Assembly (NCBI GenBank): GCA_016617495.1
Contig: WYCU01000008.1
Location: 46,075-110,074, forward strand
Reading direction: 5' to 3'
DNA length: 64,000 nucleotides
DNA from: Azonexaceae bacterium s22
GTDB taxonomy: Bacteria; Pseudomonadota; Gammaproteobacteria; Burkholderiales; Rhodocyclaceae
The translations under genes and the position numbers were made by a program. The notes beneath the pieces are model-generated. The model was given only the letters and a program-made list of their open reading frames with translations. It was not told the DNA's origin and did not search any database. Positions 1 through 10,140 of this stretch are shown here, one piece after another (the stretch's first letter is position 1; every line of letters begins with the position of its first letter).

Positions 1-2162
1 TCGACGGTCACGGCAAGCAGGCCGGAGTCGCCGTTGGGGCGCAGGCGCAGGTCGGTCTCGAACAGGATGCCGGCCGAGGTCTGGCTGGAGAGCCAGGTAT
101 TCAGGCGCTGCCCGAGGCGGGTGTAGTTTTCTTCGGCGTCCTGATCGTCATCGTCGTAGAGATAGACGAGGTCGAGGTCCGAGGCGTAACCCAGTTCCTT
201 GCCGCCCATCTTGCCGTAGCCGACGACGGCAAAGCGCGGGGTGTCGCGGTGCCGTTTGCGGACGGTGCCCCAGACCAGCGGCAGGGTTTCCTGCACCAGC
301 GTGTCGGCAAGTTCGGTCAGGTGGTCGGAAAGACGCTCTACGGTCTGGAGCCCCGCGAGGTCCTGCGCCAGCAGACGGAAGACTTGCGCATGGTGCATTT
401 CGCGCAGGATGTCCATTTCGCGCTCGGTGTCGCCGGCATGGTGCTGCAGGTTGGCACGCAGGTTTTGCCGGAAGCCGGCCCAATCGGTGGCCATGTCGTA
501 GAGGCGCGGGTCGAGCAGTTCGTCGAGCAGCAGCGGGTGGCGGTTGAGATAGTCGCTGGCCCAGGCCGAGGCGCAAATCATGTCGGCCACGCGCTTGAGC
601 GCCATCGGGTACTGTTGCAGCAGGGCCAGATAGGCACCGCGCCGGGCGATGGTTTCAAGCAAGACAAGGCCGCGCTGCAGCGTGACATCCGGGGCCGGCG
701 TGGCGCCGGCCGCTTCAATTAGGCGCGGGGCAACGGCGTCGAGACGGTTGCGGTTGCTGGTCGGCAACTGTTGGTAACGGCCGGAGGTGCGCAGGTCGGC
801 AAGGCGGACAATGGCCTCTTTGGGGTGCCGGAAGCCGAGGTTGCCAAAGGCTTCGATGGCCGTGTCTTCGTCCAGTTGGCCGAGCCAGAGCCCGGTCAGC
901 GGATGCTCGCCGGATTCCGGGTCCGAGAACACGGCGTCGAAATGCTGACTGACGCGTTGCCGGTGTCCGTCCAGCACGGCCAGCATCGCCGGCCAGTCCG
1001 GGAAGCCCATGCTCAATGCAATTTTCAGGCGGGCGTCTTCGCCCTCCGGCAGCAGGTGGGTTTGCTGGTCGGCCACGTATTGCAGCCGGTGTTCGAGGCG
1101 GCGCAGGAAAATGTAGGCTTCGCGCAGCTCCTGTTCGGTTTCGGCCGGGATCAGTTGGCGTTCGACCAGTAGCTTGAGCACGGCCAGGGTCGGCCGGATT
1201 TGCAGCGCGGGGTCGCGTCCGCCGCGAATGAGCTGGAACACCTGCGCCATGAATTCGATTTCGCGGATGCCGCCGGGGCCGAGTTTGACGTGGTCGGCCA
1301 TGTCCTTGCGTGCCACCTCGCGGCGAATCTGCGCATGCAGGTCGCGCATTGCGTTGATCGCGCCGAAATCGAGGTACTTGCGGAAGACGAAGGGGCGCGC
1401 CACCTTCTGCATGGCCGTGACCCATTCCGGTTGCAGGTTGTCGCCGCTGTTCATCGTCCGGCCCTTGATCCAGGCGTAGCGCTCCCATTCGCGGCCCTGG
1501 GTGATGAAGTAGGTTTCCAGCGAATCCAGCGAGCAGACCAGCGGCCCGGAGTCGCCGTTGGGGCGCAGGCGCATGTCGACACGGAAGACCTGGCCGTCGG
1601 CGGTGATGTCGCCGAGCGCCTGGATCACGCGCTTGCCGAGACGGTTGAAGAAATCGAAATTCTCGATGGATTTGGGGCCGGCGGTGTCGCCTTCCTCGGG
1701 GTAGACGAAAATGTAATCCACGTCCGAAGAGACGTTCAGCTCGCGTCCGCCGAGCTTGCCCATGCCGATGACCAGCAGGCGTTGCGGGCGCCCGGATTTG
1801 TCGAGCGGTTCGCCGTAGGTGGCGGTGAGCTGACGGTGGTAGTGGTCAAGGGCGAAGTTGGTGGTCACATCCGCCAGCAGCGTCATGCTCTCGACCACTT
1901 CCTCCAGCGGCGCCAGGCCGCAGAGATCGCGCAGCGCGATATGCGCCATGGCACGCTGTCGCAATTGGCGCAACTGGGCTTTTAGCGCGGCATCATCTTC
2001 GGCCGCTGGCGTCAGGGCGGCCAGAAGCTGCGCTTCGCTCAACGGGGCCAGCCAGGTGGCGGCCAGTTCCGGGATCAATGCAGGGCGCGCCTGCAGCAGG
2101 GTGCTGAGATATTGGCTGTGAGCCAGGGCGGCTTGCCAGCGTGGGTCAGGTAGGGTGTCCAT
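1..2162 (-). CDS. glnE: Bifunctional glutamine synthetase adenylyltransferase/deadenylase, 3' end outside window
   Basis: GlnE attaches AMP to, and removes it from, glutamine synthetase in response to PII, switching nitrogen assimilation off and on. About 720 codons are visible, starting MDTLPDPRWQ at an ATG at 2162; the family is usually 900-1000 residues, so the C-terminal part lies beyond the left edge. Two nucleotidyltransferase domains are recognisable: GMGKLGGRELNVSSDVDY near residues 133-150 (deadenylase half) and GYGKMGGKELGYASDLDL near 650 (adenylase half). Each has the G-x-G-K-(L/M)-G-G and S-D-(L/V)-D metal-binding signatures. It is divergent from the yhdP-like gene, with about 100 bases between them. 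Confidence 0.95.
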   Translation of the reverse strand, partial: MDTLPDPRWQAALAHSQYLSTLLQARPALIPELAATWLAPLSEAQLLAALTPAAEDDAALKAQLRQLRQRAMAHIALRDLCGLAPLEEVVESMTLLADVTTNFALDHYHRQLTATYGEPLDKSGRPQRLLVIGMGKLGGRELNVSSDVDYIFVYPEEGDTAGPKSIENFDFFNRLGKRVIQALGDITADGQVFRVDMRLRPNGDSGPLVCSLDSLETYFITQGREWERYAWIKGRTMNSGDNLQPEWVTAMQKVARPFVFRKYLDFGAINAMRDLHAQIRREVARKDMADHVKLGPGGIREIEFMAQVFQLIRGGRDPALQIRPTLAVLKLLVERQLIPAETEQELREAYIFLRRLEHRLQYVADQQTHLLPEGEDARLKIALSMGFPDWPAMLAVLDGHRQRVSQHFDAVFSDPESGEHPLTGLWLGQLDEDTAIEAFGNLGFRHPKEAIVRLADLRTSGRYQQLPTSNRNRLDAVAPRLIEAAGATPAPDVTLQRGLVLLETIARRGAYLALLQQYPMALKRVADMICASAWASDYLNRHPLLLDELLDPRLYDMATDWAGFRQNLRANLQHHAGDTEREMDILREMHHAQVFRLLAQDLAGLQTVERLSDHLTELADTLVQETLPLVWGTVRKRHRDTPRFAVVGYGKMGGKELGYASDLDLVYLYDDDDQDAEENYTRLGQRLNTWLSSQTSAGILFETDLRLRPNGDSGLLAVTV

Positions 2163-2262
2163 GATCGTTCGGCCGCTTTTCAGGCGACAGGATAAAATAA
2201 GCGTTTTGGTGAATTGACGATTCTAGTGAGCTATTCCCCCATTTTGCAAAGCGGATTGTTTC

Positions 2263-5200
2263 GTGGCCGATAACGAGAGCCGTCTGGCGTTGCGCCGGGC
2301 CCTCTATCGCCGCCTGCATTGGCTCTGGCCCTTGCTGGCATCGTCACGACTGCGGGCCGTTTTGCGGGGGCTGGCGTGGACGGGATTCGCGCTGTGGCTC
2401 GCCTTTGCCGCGCTGGTGCTCGTGTTGCGCTACGCGGTGCTGCCCAACGTGGCACATTTCCAGCCGCAGATCGAAACGGCCATCGGGCAGGCCATTGGCC
2501 AGCGTGTGACCATCGGCCGGATCGAGGCGCGCTGGCGGGGGCTCAATCCCGATCTCGTGCTGGATCAAATGGCCATCGTCAATCCTCAGGGCGAGCAGGT
2601 GTTCGCGCTGGAGCGCGTGGAAACGGTCTTGTCCTGGCACAGCCTGTGGCGGATGCGCCCCATCCTCGCCTTGCTCGTCATCGAGCGGCCGGTGCTGCAT
2701 GTGCGTCGCGAGCGCGACGGGCGCATTACCGTGGCCGGGATCGAGACCGAAAGCGAAGGCGATCCGGCATTTACCGAGTGGGTCCTGCACCAGAAGCGCA
2801 TTCGCATCCGCGACGCCACGGTGGTCTGGGAAGACCGTTTGCGTAATGCGCCGCCGTTGGCCCTGGAGGATCTCCAGTTTGGCCTCGACAACCGGGGCCG
2901 TCGGCATCGCTTTGGCATCACCGCCGCGCCGCCCACCGATCTGGCAGCGCGCATCGATCTGCGCGGCGAGGTGGACGGCGATCTCGGCGAGGCACTGGCC
3001 GATTTGTCGGGCCGCTTGTTTCTCCAACTGGATTACGCCGATCTGGCCGGTTGGAAGGCCTGGGTCGATTACCCGGTGGGGCTGGCGCAAGGGCACGGTG
3101 CGCTGCGTGCCTGGGTTGATTTTGGCGAGGGCCTGGGCCGCTTGACCACGGACCTGGCGCTTGATGCCGTGCGTATCCGTCTGGGGCCGAAAGTGCCCGA
3201 GCTGGATTTGCAAAGCCTGCGCGGCCGTTTGAGCGGCCGTTACCGGGTGGGTGCCTGGCGGGTTGCCGGTAACAACGTCGAACTGCAAACCGGCGATGGC
3301 TTGCGCGTACCGTCGACCGATTTCCAGCTGGAATGGCAGCAGGATCAGACGAGCGGCAAAGTGACCGGTACGGCCGGGATCAGTTTCGCCGATCTGGGCG
3401 TGCTTTCCCGCCTTGCCGATTTCATCCCCCTGGATTTGCGCAGCCGCAATTTGCTCGGGCGTTTCCGCCCGCAGGGCACGCTGGCCGAGTTGCGTGCGAG
3501 CTGGAGCCAGTTGGGTGACGTGCCGGAGCAATATGCGCTGCGTGCCGCATTTACCGGGCTTGGCTTGCAGCCCGAGGGTTACATGCCCGGGGCGAAAGGT
3601 TTGTCCGGACAACTCGATTTCAACGAGAAGGGCGGCTCCTTGTCCATCGACTCCGGCGCTTCCGGTTTGTCGTTGCCGGCCGTCTTCCCCGAGCCGGACA
3701 TGGCGTTCGACAAGCTACGTGTGCGGGCCAACTGGCAGGTTAGCGACAAGGCGGTGAACGTCAAACTGGAGCGTTTGCAGTTTCAGGGGGCGGATGCCAC
3801 CGGTTCGGCCAGCGGCACCTACCGTTACGACGGGGAGGGGCCGGGCACCATCGACCTGTCCGGCAGCATTACCGAGGCCGACGGTCGGGCGGTGTGGCGT
3901 TACATGCCGCGGGCCGTCAATGCCGATGTCGCGACGTGGTTGCGCCGGGGGATCGTGGCCGGCCGCGCGCACGATGCGCATTTGGTCCTCAAGGGCAATT
4001 TGATCGACTTCCCTTTCCGCGATCCGGCCAAGGGTAAATTCCTGGTCACCGCAAAGGCCGAGGGCGTCAAGCTGGATTATGCGGAGGGCTGGCCGCAGAT
4101 CGATGGCATCAAGGCCGACATGAATTTCGGTACCGGCATGCGGATTGTGGCCGAGCGGGGGCGCATTCTCGAGGCATCGCTCGACGATGTGATCGTCGAG
4201 ATTCCGGACTTCGAGGCGCCCGAGGAAATGCTGCTGGTGCGCGGTGCGGCACTGGGTTCGACGGCGACCTTCCTCGATTTCATCGAGCGTAGTCCGGTGG
4301 GGGCGAGCATTGATCACTTCACGCGCGACATGCGTGCCAAAGGTGACGGGCGACTGGATCTCGGTCTGGACATCCCCTTGCGCGATGTGATGAAGACGCG
4401 GGTGCGCGGGGATTACCGCTTCATCAACAACGAAGTGCTGGTTCTCGACGCTCTGCCGCCGATCGTGCGGGTCAACGGGCGATTGGCGATTACCGAAAAC
4501 AGCATCGCTTCTCCGGAAATCACTGGACGGGCCTTTGGCGGTCCGGTGCGCGTCGCAATCGGCAGCCAGTCCGGGCGGGTGGAAATTCAGGCCGCGGGTA
4601 CGGCCAATGTGGCCGAGGTGACGCAGCATTTTGGTGTGCCGGGACGCGAGCGCCTTGGCGGCAGTGCTGGCTGGAAGGCCGCCATTGAAATCCGCCACCA
4701 GCTCAGTGGCCTGCGCATCGAGTCCGATCTGGCCGGGGTGTCGTCGTCGCTGCCCGAGCCGCTGACCAAGGCGGCGGGCGTGCCGTTGCCGCTGCGCATC
4801 GAACGCGTGCCGATGGAGGGCGAAGGCGACCAGTTCCGCATCGATGCGGGCGAGGTGGTGCGCGGCCTGCTGGTGCGTCGCGGCGGCCGAATCGAGCGCG
4901 GCTCATTGGTCGTCGGGCAGGGCCAGGCGGCGTTGCCCGCCCAGGGCGTTGCCATTCGCGTGGCCTTGCCCCGTGTCGATGCGGACGCTTGGCGCGCGAT
5001 TTTCGATCATCCGGGCGCAGAGCGGCGGCAAGGGCCGGCAATGCCGTCGCTGGCTGTCATTGGCGTGGAAACCCCGGCATTGCGCTTGTTCGGCCGTGAG
5101 TTTTCGCAGGTCAATAGTGAAATCCGGCCGCGCGAGGACGGTTGGCAAATTGCCCTCAACATGCAGGAAGCGCAGGGCGATCTGTTGTGGCGCAAAGCGG

Positions 5201-6138
5201 GCGAGGGCTCGCTGGAGGGGCATTTGCGGCGACTGGTGGTGCGTTCCGCAGCGGAAACGGCCGGTGCCGATACGACAGCATTCAACACGTTGCCGGGCCT
5301 CGACCTGAAGGTCGACGATTTCCGTATTGGCAGCCGCCAGTTGGGACAGTTGACGCTGCGTGCCCGAAACGAGAAAGGTGCGTGGCAGTTGCAGACGCTC
5401 AATCTGCAAAATCCGGATGGCGCCCTGACGGGGCGGGCAACGTGGTTCAACGTACCCGGCGAACACCGTACCCGCCTCGACTTCGAACTGACGGCGAACG
5501 ATGTCGGCAAACTGCTCGACCGGCTGGGGTATCCCGATGCGATCCGCCGCGGTACGGCGACGCTGGGCGGCGATCTGCAATGGCATGGCCCGCTGACCGG
5601 CATTCATTACCCGACGCTGACCGGGCGCATGGCGGTGAGTGCAGCCAACGGCCAGTTCAACAAGCTGGAGCCGGGCGTCGGCCGCTTGCTGGGATTGATT
5701 TCCCTGCAGTCCCTGCCGCGTCGTCTGACCCTCGATTTTCGGGATATTTTCAGCGAGGGCCTGGCCTTTGACAGTATCGAAGGGCAGACCGTGGTCAACG
5801 CCGGGGTCATGCGTACAGTGGAGCCGTTGCGCATCAACAGTCCGGCGGCGCAGATCGAAATTCAGGGCGAAGCCGATCTCAAGAACGAAACCCAGAATCT
5901 TGTCGTCCAGGTCCGTCCCCAGATCGGTGCGGTGGCGGCGCTGGGCGCTGCCCTGGTTAACCCTATCGCCGGTGCGGCGGCGCTGGTGGCCAGTACCGTG
6001 CTGCAAAATCCCTTAGGGCGACTGTTTACCTATCGTTATCATGTCACCGGGAGCTGGAGCGACCCGCGGGTCGAAAAAGTGGGTGAGTCTGTTCAAGAGG
6101 TGCCGGTGCCAACGCCGAAAGAAGGAGAGGGACGGTGA
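2263..6138 (+). CDS. yhdP: YhdP family AsmA-like envelope protein (DUF3971)
   Basis: A very large protein (1291 residues) with one N-terminal membrane anchor (about residues 30-60, RGLAWTGFALWLAFAALVLV) followed by a long periplasmic region. Family knowledge: YhdP/TamB/AsmA proteins form hydrophobic grooves thought to move phospholipid towards the outer membrane. The C-terminal part (LISLQSLPRRLTLDFRDIF, then an Ala-rich amphipathic stretch VAALGAALVNPIAGAAALVA) is typical of the YhdP family. The start is a GTG at 2263 with only a weak ribosome site. It overlaps the next gene by four bases, and the order yhdP-nit-tldD is a common proteobacterial operon. Confidence 0.88.
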   Translation: MADNESRLALRRALYRRLHWLWPLLASSRLRAVLRGLAWTGFALWLAFAALVLVLRYAVLPNVAHFQPQIETAIGQAIGQRVTIGRIEARWRGLNPDLVLDQMAIVNPQGEQVFALERVETVLSWHSLWRMRPILALLVIERPVLHVRRERDGRITVAGIETESEGDPAFTEWVLHQKRIRIRDATVVWEDRLRNAPPLALEDLQFGLDNRGRRHRFGITAAPPTDLAARIDLRGEVDGDLGEALADLSGRLFLQLDYADLAGWKAWVDYPVGLAQGHGALRAWVDFGEGLGRLTTDLALDAVRIRLGPKVPELDLQSLRGRLSGRYRVGAWRVAGNNVELQTGDGLRVPSTDFQLEWQQDQTSGKVTGTAGISFADLGVLSRLADFIPLDLRSRNLLGRFRPQGTLAELRASWSQLGDVPEQYALRAAFTGLGLQPEGYMPGAKGLSGQLDFNEKGGSLSIDSGASGLSLPAVFPEPDMAFDKLRVRANWQVSDKAVNVKLERLQFQGADATGSASGTYRYDGEGPGTIDLSGSITEADGRAVWRYMPRAVNADVATWLRRGIVAGRAHDAHLVLKGNLIDFPFRDPAKGKFLVTAKAEGVKLDYAEGWPQIDGIKADMNFGTGMRIVAERGRILEASLDDVIVEIPDFEAPEEMLLVRGAALGSTATFLDFIERSPVGASIDHFTRDMRAKGDGRLDLGLDIPLRDVMKTRVRGDYRFINNEVLVLDALPPIVRVNGRLAITENSIASPEITGRAFGGPVRVAIGSQSGRVEIQAAGTANVAEVTQHFGVPGRERLGGSAGWKAAIEIRHQLSGLRIESDLAGVSSSLPEPLTKAAGVPLPLRIERVPMEGEGDQFRIDAGEVVRGLLVRRGGRIERGSLVVGQGQAALPAQGVAIRVALPRVDADAWRAIFDHPGAERRQGPAMPSLAVIGVETPALRLFGREFSQVNSEIRPREDGWQIALNMQEAQGDLLWRKAGEGSLEGHLRRLVVRSAAETAGADTTAFNTLPGLDLKVDDFRIGSRQLGQLTLRARNEKGAWQLQTLNLQNPDGALTGRATWFNVPGEHRTRLDFELTANDVGKLLDRLGYPDAIRRGTATLGGDLQWHGPLTGIHYPTLTGRMAVSAANGQFNKLEPGVGRLLGLISLQSLPRRLTLDFRDIFSEGLAFDSIEGQTVVNAGVMRTVEPLRINSPAAQIEIQGEADLKNETQNLVVQVRPQIGAVAALGAALVNPIAGAAALVASTVLQNPLGRLFTYRYHVTGSWSDPRVEKVGESVQEVPVPTPKEGEGR

Positions 6139-6944
6139 GCAAGCGCAATTGCCGTGTGGCCGCAATCCAGATGGTGTCGGGCCCCCGTGTTCGCGACAAT
6201 CTGCTTGCCGCGGGGCAACTGGTCGCCGAGGCGGTGGCGCAGGGGGCGGAATTGGCCGTGCTGCCGGAGTACTTTCCGATCATCGGCGCCGCTGACAGCG
6301 ACCGTGTCCGGGCAGCCGAGGCATTCGGCAGTGGGCCGGTGCAGGATTGGCTGGCCGAGACTGCGGTGCGCCATGGCATCTGGCTAGTCGCGGGCTCCAT
6401 CCCGCTCACCGCCAGCGTGCCGGAACGGATGCGCAACAGCTCGCTGGTGTTCGATCCGCAAGGCGCGTGCGTGGCACGCTACGACAAAATTCACCTGTTC
6501 GGCTTTCGCAAGGGCGACGAGGCCTACGACGAAGCGGCCTTCATCGAAGCCGGCACCTTGCCGGTCGCCGCGGAAACGCCGTTTGGGCGGGTGGCCTTGT
6601 CGATTTGCTACGACCTGCGCTTCCCGGAGTTGTATCGCTCGTTGGGGGCCGTCGATCTGATCCTGATGCCGGCGGCGTTTACCGATACGACCGGCCGTGC
6701 CCACTGGGAAATCCTGTTGCGCGCACGCGCCATCGAGAACCAATGTTATCTCCTCGCGGTCGGACAGGGCGGGCGACATGAAAATGGCCGGGTCACGCAC
6801 GGCAACAGCATGATCGTCGACCCTTGGGGAGAAATCCTCGACCGCAAGATGAAGGGGCCGGGGATCGCCATTGCCGACCTCGACCACGCACGAATCGCCG
6901 AAATCCGGGCCAGCCTGCCGGCGCTGGCCCACCGCACATTTTGA
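6135..6944 (+). CDS. Carbon-nitrogen hydrolase (Nit/omega-amidase-like)
   Basis: 269-residue member of the nitrilase superfamily, Nit1/Nit2 branch, which hydrolyses amides such as deaminated glutathione or alpha-ketoglutaramate. The catalytic triad is visible: Glu in VLPEYFP (about residue 45), Lys in RYDKIHLF (about 118) and Cys in [14 protein letters not shown] (about 158). The GTG start overlaps the yhdP stop (GTGA), which implies translational coupling. It sits between yhdP and tldD, as in many betaproteobacteria. The family is certain; the exact substrate is inferred. Confidence 0.9.
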   Translation: MSKRNCRVAAIQMVSGPRVRDNLLAAGQLVAEAVAQGAELAVLPEYFPIIGAADSDRVRAAEAFGSGPVQDWLAETAVRHGIWLVAGSIPLTASVPERMRNSSLVFDPQGACVARYDKIHLFGFRKGDEAYDEAAFIEAGTLPVAAETPFGRVALSICYDLRFPELYRSLGAVDLILMPAAFTDTTGRAHWEILLRARAIENQCYLLAVGQGGRHENGRVTHGNSMIVDPWGEILDRKMKGPGIAIADLDHARIAEIRASLPALAHRTF

Positions 6945-6954
6945 TGGAGCATCG

Positions 6955-8400
6955 ATGAACCCGAACGGCCTCCTGGCGCAAGCCGAATCCCTGTTGTTGT
7001 CGCCGTTTTCGCTGAACGAAAACGACCTGTCCCGGACCTTTGGCCAGATCCTGACGCATCAAGTGGATTACGCCGACCTCTATTTTCAGTATTCGCGCAC
7101 CGAAGCCTGGAGCCTCGACGAAGGCATCGTCAAATCCGGCAGTTTCAATATCGACCAGGGCGTCGGGGTGCGCGCGGTTTCCGGCGAAAAAACCGCCTTT
7201 GCCTATTCCGACGATATCAGCGCCCGCGCGCTGGGCGATGCGGCGAACGCCGTTCGTGCCATCGCGCAGGCCGGGCAGAACGTGAAATTCGGCCAATTTT
7301 TGCCGTCGACCGCGACAAATGCCCTGTACCTGCCGCATGACCCCATTGCCTCCTTGCCGGCCGAGGCCAAGGTCGCCTTGCTGGAGCGTCTGGAAGGCTT
7401 CGCCCGCGCCATCGACCGACGTGTGGTTCAGGTCATGGCCTCGCTGGCCGGGGAATACGAGGTTGTGCTCGTAGCCGGTTCCGACGGCCGTCTGGCTGCC
7501 GATATCCGGCCGCTCGTGCGCTGTTCCATTTCGGTGATAGTCGAAGATGGCGGTCGCCGTGAGCAGGGCGCGTCCGGCGGTGGCGGGCGTTTCGACTTTA
7601 CCGGCTTCACCGACGAAGTCCTGCAGCGCTACGCGCAGGAGGCCGTGCATCAGGCCGTGACCAATCTGGCCGCCGGCCCGGCCCCGGCCGGTCAAATGAC
7701 GGTCGTCCTCGGCGCCGGTTGGCCCGGTATCCTGCTGCACGAGGCCGTGGGGCATGGCCTGGAGGGCGACTTCAACCGCAAGGGCACTTCCGCCTTTTCC
7801 GGGCGCGTGGGCCAGCGCGTGGCGGCCAAGGGCGTGACGGTCATCGACGACGGCACGATTGCCGACCGTCGCGGTTCCCTGAACATCGACGACGAGGGCA
7901 ATCCCTCGCAGCGCACCGTGCTGATCGAAGATGGCATCCTGAAAGGCTACATGCAGGACAGCCTGAACGCCCGCTTGATGGGCGTCGCGCCGACCGGCAA
8001 CGGGCGCCGCGAATCCTTTGCCCATCTGCCCTTGCCGCGCATGACCAACACCATGATGCTGGCCGGGGCGTATGACCCCAAGGAAATCCTCGCTTCGGTG
8101 AAGAAGGGGATTTACGCCGCCAATTTCGGGGGCGGGCAGGTCGATATCACCAACGGCAAATTCGTTTTCTCGATGAGCGAGGCCTACCTCATCGAAGACG
8201 GCAAGATCACCCGTCCGATCAAGGGCGCCACGCTGATCGGCAACGGGCCGGATGCACTGACCCGCGTTTCGATGATCGGCAACGACCTGCGCCTCGATCC
8301 CGGCGTCGGCACCTGCGGCAAGGACGGCCAGAGCGTGCCGGTTGGCGTCGGGCAGCCCACACTGCGCATTGATGGACTGACTGTGGGGGGTACGGCATAA
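6955..8400 (+). CDS. tldD: Metalloprotease TldD
   Basis: TldD forms a heterodimer with TldE/PmbA that degrades unfolded peptides in the cytoplasm and matures microcin B17 and CcdA in E. coli. The ATG at 6955 follows a GGAG eight bases upstream and gives 481 residues, the usual length; longer upstream starts would overlap the nit gene. The zinc site HEAVGH lies at residues 262-267 in [14 protein letters not shown]. Third gene of the yhdP-nit-tldD run. No tldE/pmbA is present in the window. One uptake-like motif copy lies inside it (core 7305-7317). Confidence 0.96.
   Translation: MNPNGLLAQAESLLLSPFSLNENDLSRTFGQILTHQVDYADLYFQYSRTEAWSLDEGIVKSGSFNIDQGVGVRAVSGEKTAFAYSDDISARALGDAANAVRAIAQAGQNVKFGQFLPSTATNALYLPHDPIASLPAEAKVALLERLEGFARAIDRRVVQVMASLAGEYEVVLVAGSDGRLAADIRPLVRCSISVIVEDGGRREQGASGGGGRFDFTGFTDEVLQRYAQEAVHQAVTNLAAGPAPAGQMTVVLGAGWPGILLHEAVGHGLEGDFNRKGTSAFSGRVGQRVAAKGVTVIDDGTIADRRGSLNIDDEGNPSQRTVLIEDGILKGYMQDSLNARLMGVAPTGNGRRESFAHLPLPRMTNTMMLAGAYDPKEILASVKKGIYAANFGGGQVDITNGKFVFSMSEAYLIEDGKITRPIKGATLIGNGPDALTRVSMIGNDLRLDPGVGTCGKDGQSVPVGVGQPTLRIDGLTVGGTA
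7285..7319 (-). repeat. Dispersed uptake-like motif (in tldD)
   Basis: Exact core TGTCGCGGTCGAC on the minus strand (7317-7305), then AAAAATT (7301-7295) and AATTT (7289-7285). Read in tldD as Ser-Thr-Ala-Thr. Confidence 0.8.
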
Positions 8401-8426
8401 TACCTACTCCAAAAGGAGGGGTTCTC

Positions 8427-9068
8427 ATGCGCGCATGGATTGTTGCTGCCGGTATCTTCGCAAGCGTCGGTACGGCATTGGCACAACAGGGACCGGCACC
8501 CGTCGGCCCGCTTCAGGAAAAACTCAAGGCCGTCGAGGCCGATCCGGCGGCGCTCAAGAGCGCCATCGAGGCGGGACGCAAGGCAGCTTCGTTCTGCTTC
8601 AACTGCCACGGCGAAAACGGGTTCAGCAAGATTCCCGAAGTGCCCAACCTGGCCGGTCAGAATCCGGCTTACCTGCTTGAACAGATTCGCAAGTTTGGCT
8701 CGGGGGAGCGCAAGGATCAGTTCATGCAAGGGCTGATCAAGGTACTCAAGGATGATGAGCGGGTGCAGATCGCCCTGTTCTTCGGCAATTCGCCGGTCAA
8801 GCCGGGTGTGCCGGCGGATGCCGCCGTGGTGCCGAAGGGCAAGGAACTGTTCACCAAGCTGTGCGTGCGTTGCCACGGCGATACGGCACGCGGCGATTCG
8901 ACCATTCCGCGTCTGGCCAGCCAGCAAATCCCGTATCTCGTTACCTCGATCACTCGCTATCGCGATGGTACGGGCGTGCGCAACAACCAGTTGATGTCCA
9001 TCGCCACGGCTTCGCTCAAGAACGAAGACATCAAGGCCATCGCCAACTACCTGACCCAGTTGCCCTGA
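8427..9068 (+). CDS. Dihaem cytochrome c (c4/c553 type)
   Basis: 213-residue periplasmic electron carrier. An N-terminal signal peptide ending near ALAQ (residue 20) is followed by two class I c-type domains with haem sites CFNCH (C57, C60, H61) and CVRCH (C146, C149, H150). This matches the cytochrome c4 family, which passes electrons between the bc1 complex and terminal oxidases. The start is fixed by a strong AAAGGAGG at 8411-8418. It is probably transcribed separately from tldD, 26 bases upstream. An inverted repeat follows it. Confidence 0.9.
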   Translation: MRAWIVAAGIFASVGTALAQQGPAPVGPLQEKLKAVEADPAALKSAIEAGRKAASFCFNCHGENGFSKIPEVPNLAGQNPAYLLEQIRKFGSGERKDQFMQGLIKVLKDDERVQIALFFGNSPVKPGVPADAAVVPKGKELFTKLCVRCHGDTARGDSTIPRLASQQIPYLVTSITRYRDGTGVRNNQLMSIATASLKNEDIKAIANYLTQLP

Positions 9069-9078
9069 TCTTTTTTTC

Positions 9079-9103
9079 CATCGGTCGGCAAAATTGACCG
9101 ATG
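9079..9103. repeat. Inverted repeat between cytochrome c and PilJ-domain gene
   Basis: Perfect 8-bp arms CATCGGTC and GACCGATG with a 9-base loop. A run of seven T lies just before it on the plus strand and none after it, so it is not a standard intrinsic terminator for the cytochrome gene. It could be a weak terminator or an operator for the downstream gene. Confidence 0.5.
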
Positions 9104-9169
9104 TCATGGTTTCTCCCCGTCGCTCCCCGGTAGCCTCCGCTCCCGGAGAAAAGAAACAAGGGAGGAACC

Positions 9170-9949
9170 ATGAAAGCATTATTTGGGCTGCTGCTGGCCG
9201 TACTGTTGGGCATGACCGGCGGCGAAGCGCTGGCTCAGATCCACGATCTCAATTCCGCCATCAACAAGGCTGGGCGTCAGCGCATGCTGTCCCAGCGCAT
9301 GGCCAAGGTCTATTTCCAGATCGGCCAGCAGGTCGATGTCGAGCGTAGCAAAAAAATTCTCGACGCCTCGGTTGCCGCCTTCGACCGCCAGTTGGTCGAA
9401 CTGAAGAATTTCGCACCCACGCCCGAAATCAAGGAAAACTACCTCAAGCTGGAAAAATCCTGGCTGGCCTACAAGGACCTGCTGATCGGCGCAGTGCCAT
9501 CGCAGGATAACGGACGCAAGGTGCTGGAAATTTCCGACCAGGTGCTGGGGTTGGCGCATCAGGGGACCGTGATGCTCGAAAAGCAATCCACATCCTCGGC
9601 CGGGCGCCTGGTTAACGTCGCCGGCCGTCAGCGCATGCTGTCGCAGCGCATGGCCAAGTTTTACCAGGCCATTGCCTGGGGCGTGGGCAACGATCACAGC
9701 GCGGGCGAGCTCGACAAGGCGCGCAAGGAATTCGTGGCTGCCCATCAGGAGCTGTCAGCCGCGTCGGCCAACACGCCGCAAATCAAGGAAAGCCTGGAAC
9801 TCGTCAAACAGCAATGGTTCTTTTTCGAAAATGCGCTGAACCAGAAAGCCGGCCCGGACAAGCGGCCGCAAACTGCCGTGGCGACCACCAGCGAGCGGAT
9901 TCTTGAAGAAATGGAAACCGTCGTTGGCCTTTACGAAAAACTCAAATGA
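9170..9949 (+). CDS. Exported PilJ-domain (type IV pili MCP N-terminal-like) protein, copy 1
   Basis: 259 residues with a signal peptide (MKALFGLLLAVLLG..., ending near LAQ, residue 23) and no other membrane segment. Two PilJ-type sensor repeats each start with GRQRMLSQRMAK (about residues 35 and 151). In NarX, PilJ and related receptors this motif marks a periplasmic ligand-sensing domain, here without kinase or methyl-accepting output. I infer a soluble periplasmic binding or sensing protein; ligand unknown. The start is supported by GGGAGG just upstream. It is followed by a close paralog. Confidence 0.8.
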   Translation: MKALFGLLLAVLLGMTGGEALAQIHDLNSAINKAGRQRMLSQRMAKVYFQIGQQVDVERSKKILDASVAAFDRQLVELKNFAPTPEIKENYLKLEKSWLAYKDLLIGAVPSQDNGRKVLEISDQVLGLAHQGTVMLEKQSTSSAGRLVNVAGRQRMLSQRMAKFYQAIAWGVGNDHSAGELDKARKEFVAAHQELSAASANTPQIKESLELVKQQWFFFENALNQKAGPDKRPQTAVATTSERILEEMETVVGLYEKLK

Positions 9950-10140
9950 CCTGAACAGCCCGTAAGGGCGCCGGAGCCGGGCGGAGAATGCCAACTTTCT
10001 CACGCCCTTTTCCGGAATAAGGGTGATTACTCCGGGGTAGCATCGGTAAAATGGTGGCGGGCTGCGGCACCGTTTTTTCTCGGTGATGCGGCTTTGCAGG
10101 AGAGAGGATGCTCTCCGCAATTTACCCTAACGGAGTTGTC

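Noticed and set aside
241-260. TGTCGCGGT partial cores (also near 6756, 7867, 54420, 55895)
   Set aside because: Only 8-9 bases match and no phased A/T tracts follow; chance is adequate.
10020-10140. Possible terminator before the second PilJ-domain gene
   Set aside because: A T-run exists (about 10073-10078) but the best stem in front of it is only four base pairs.
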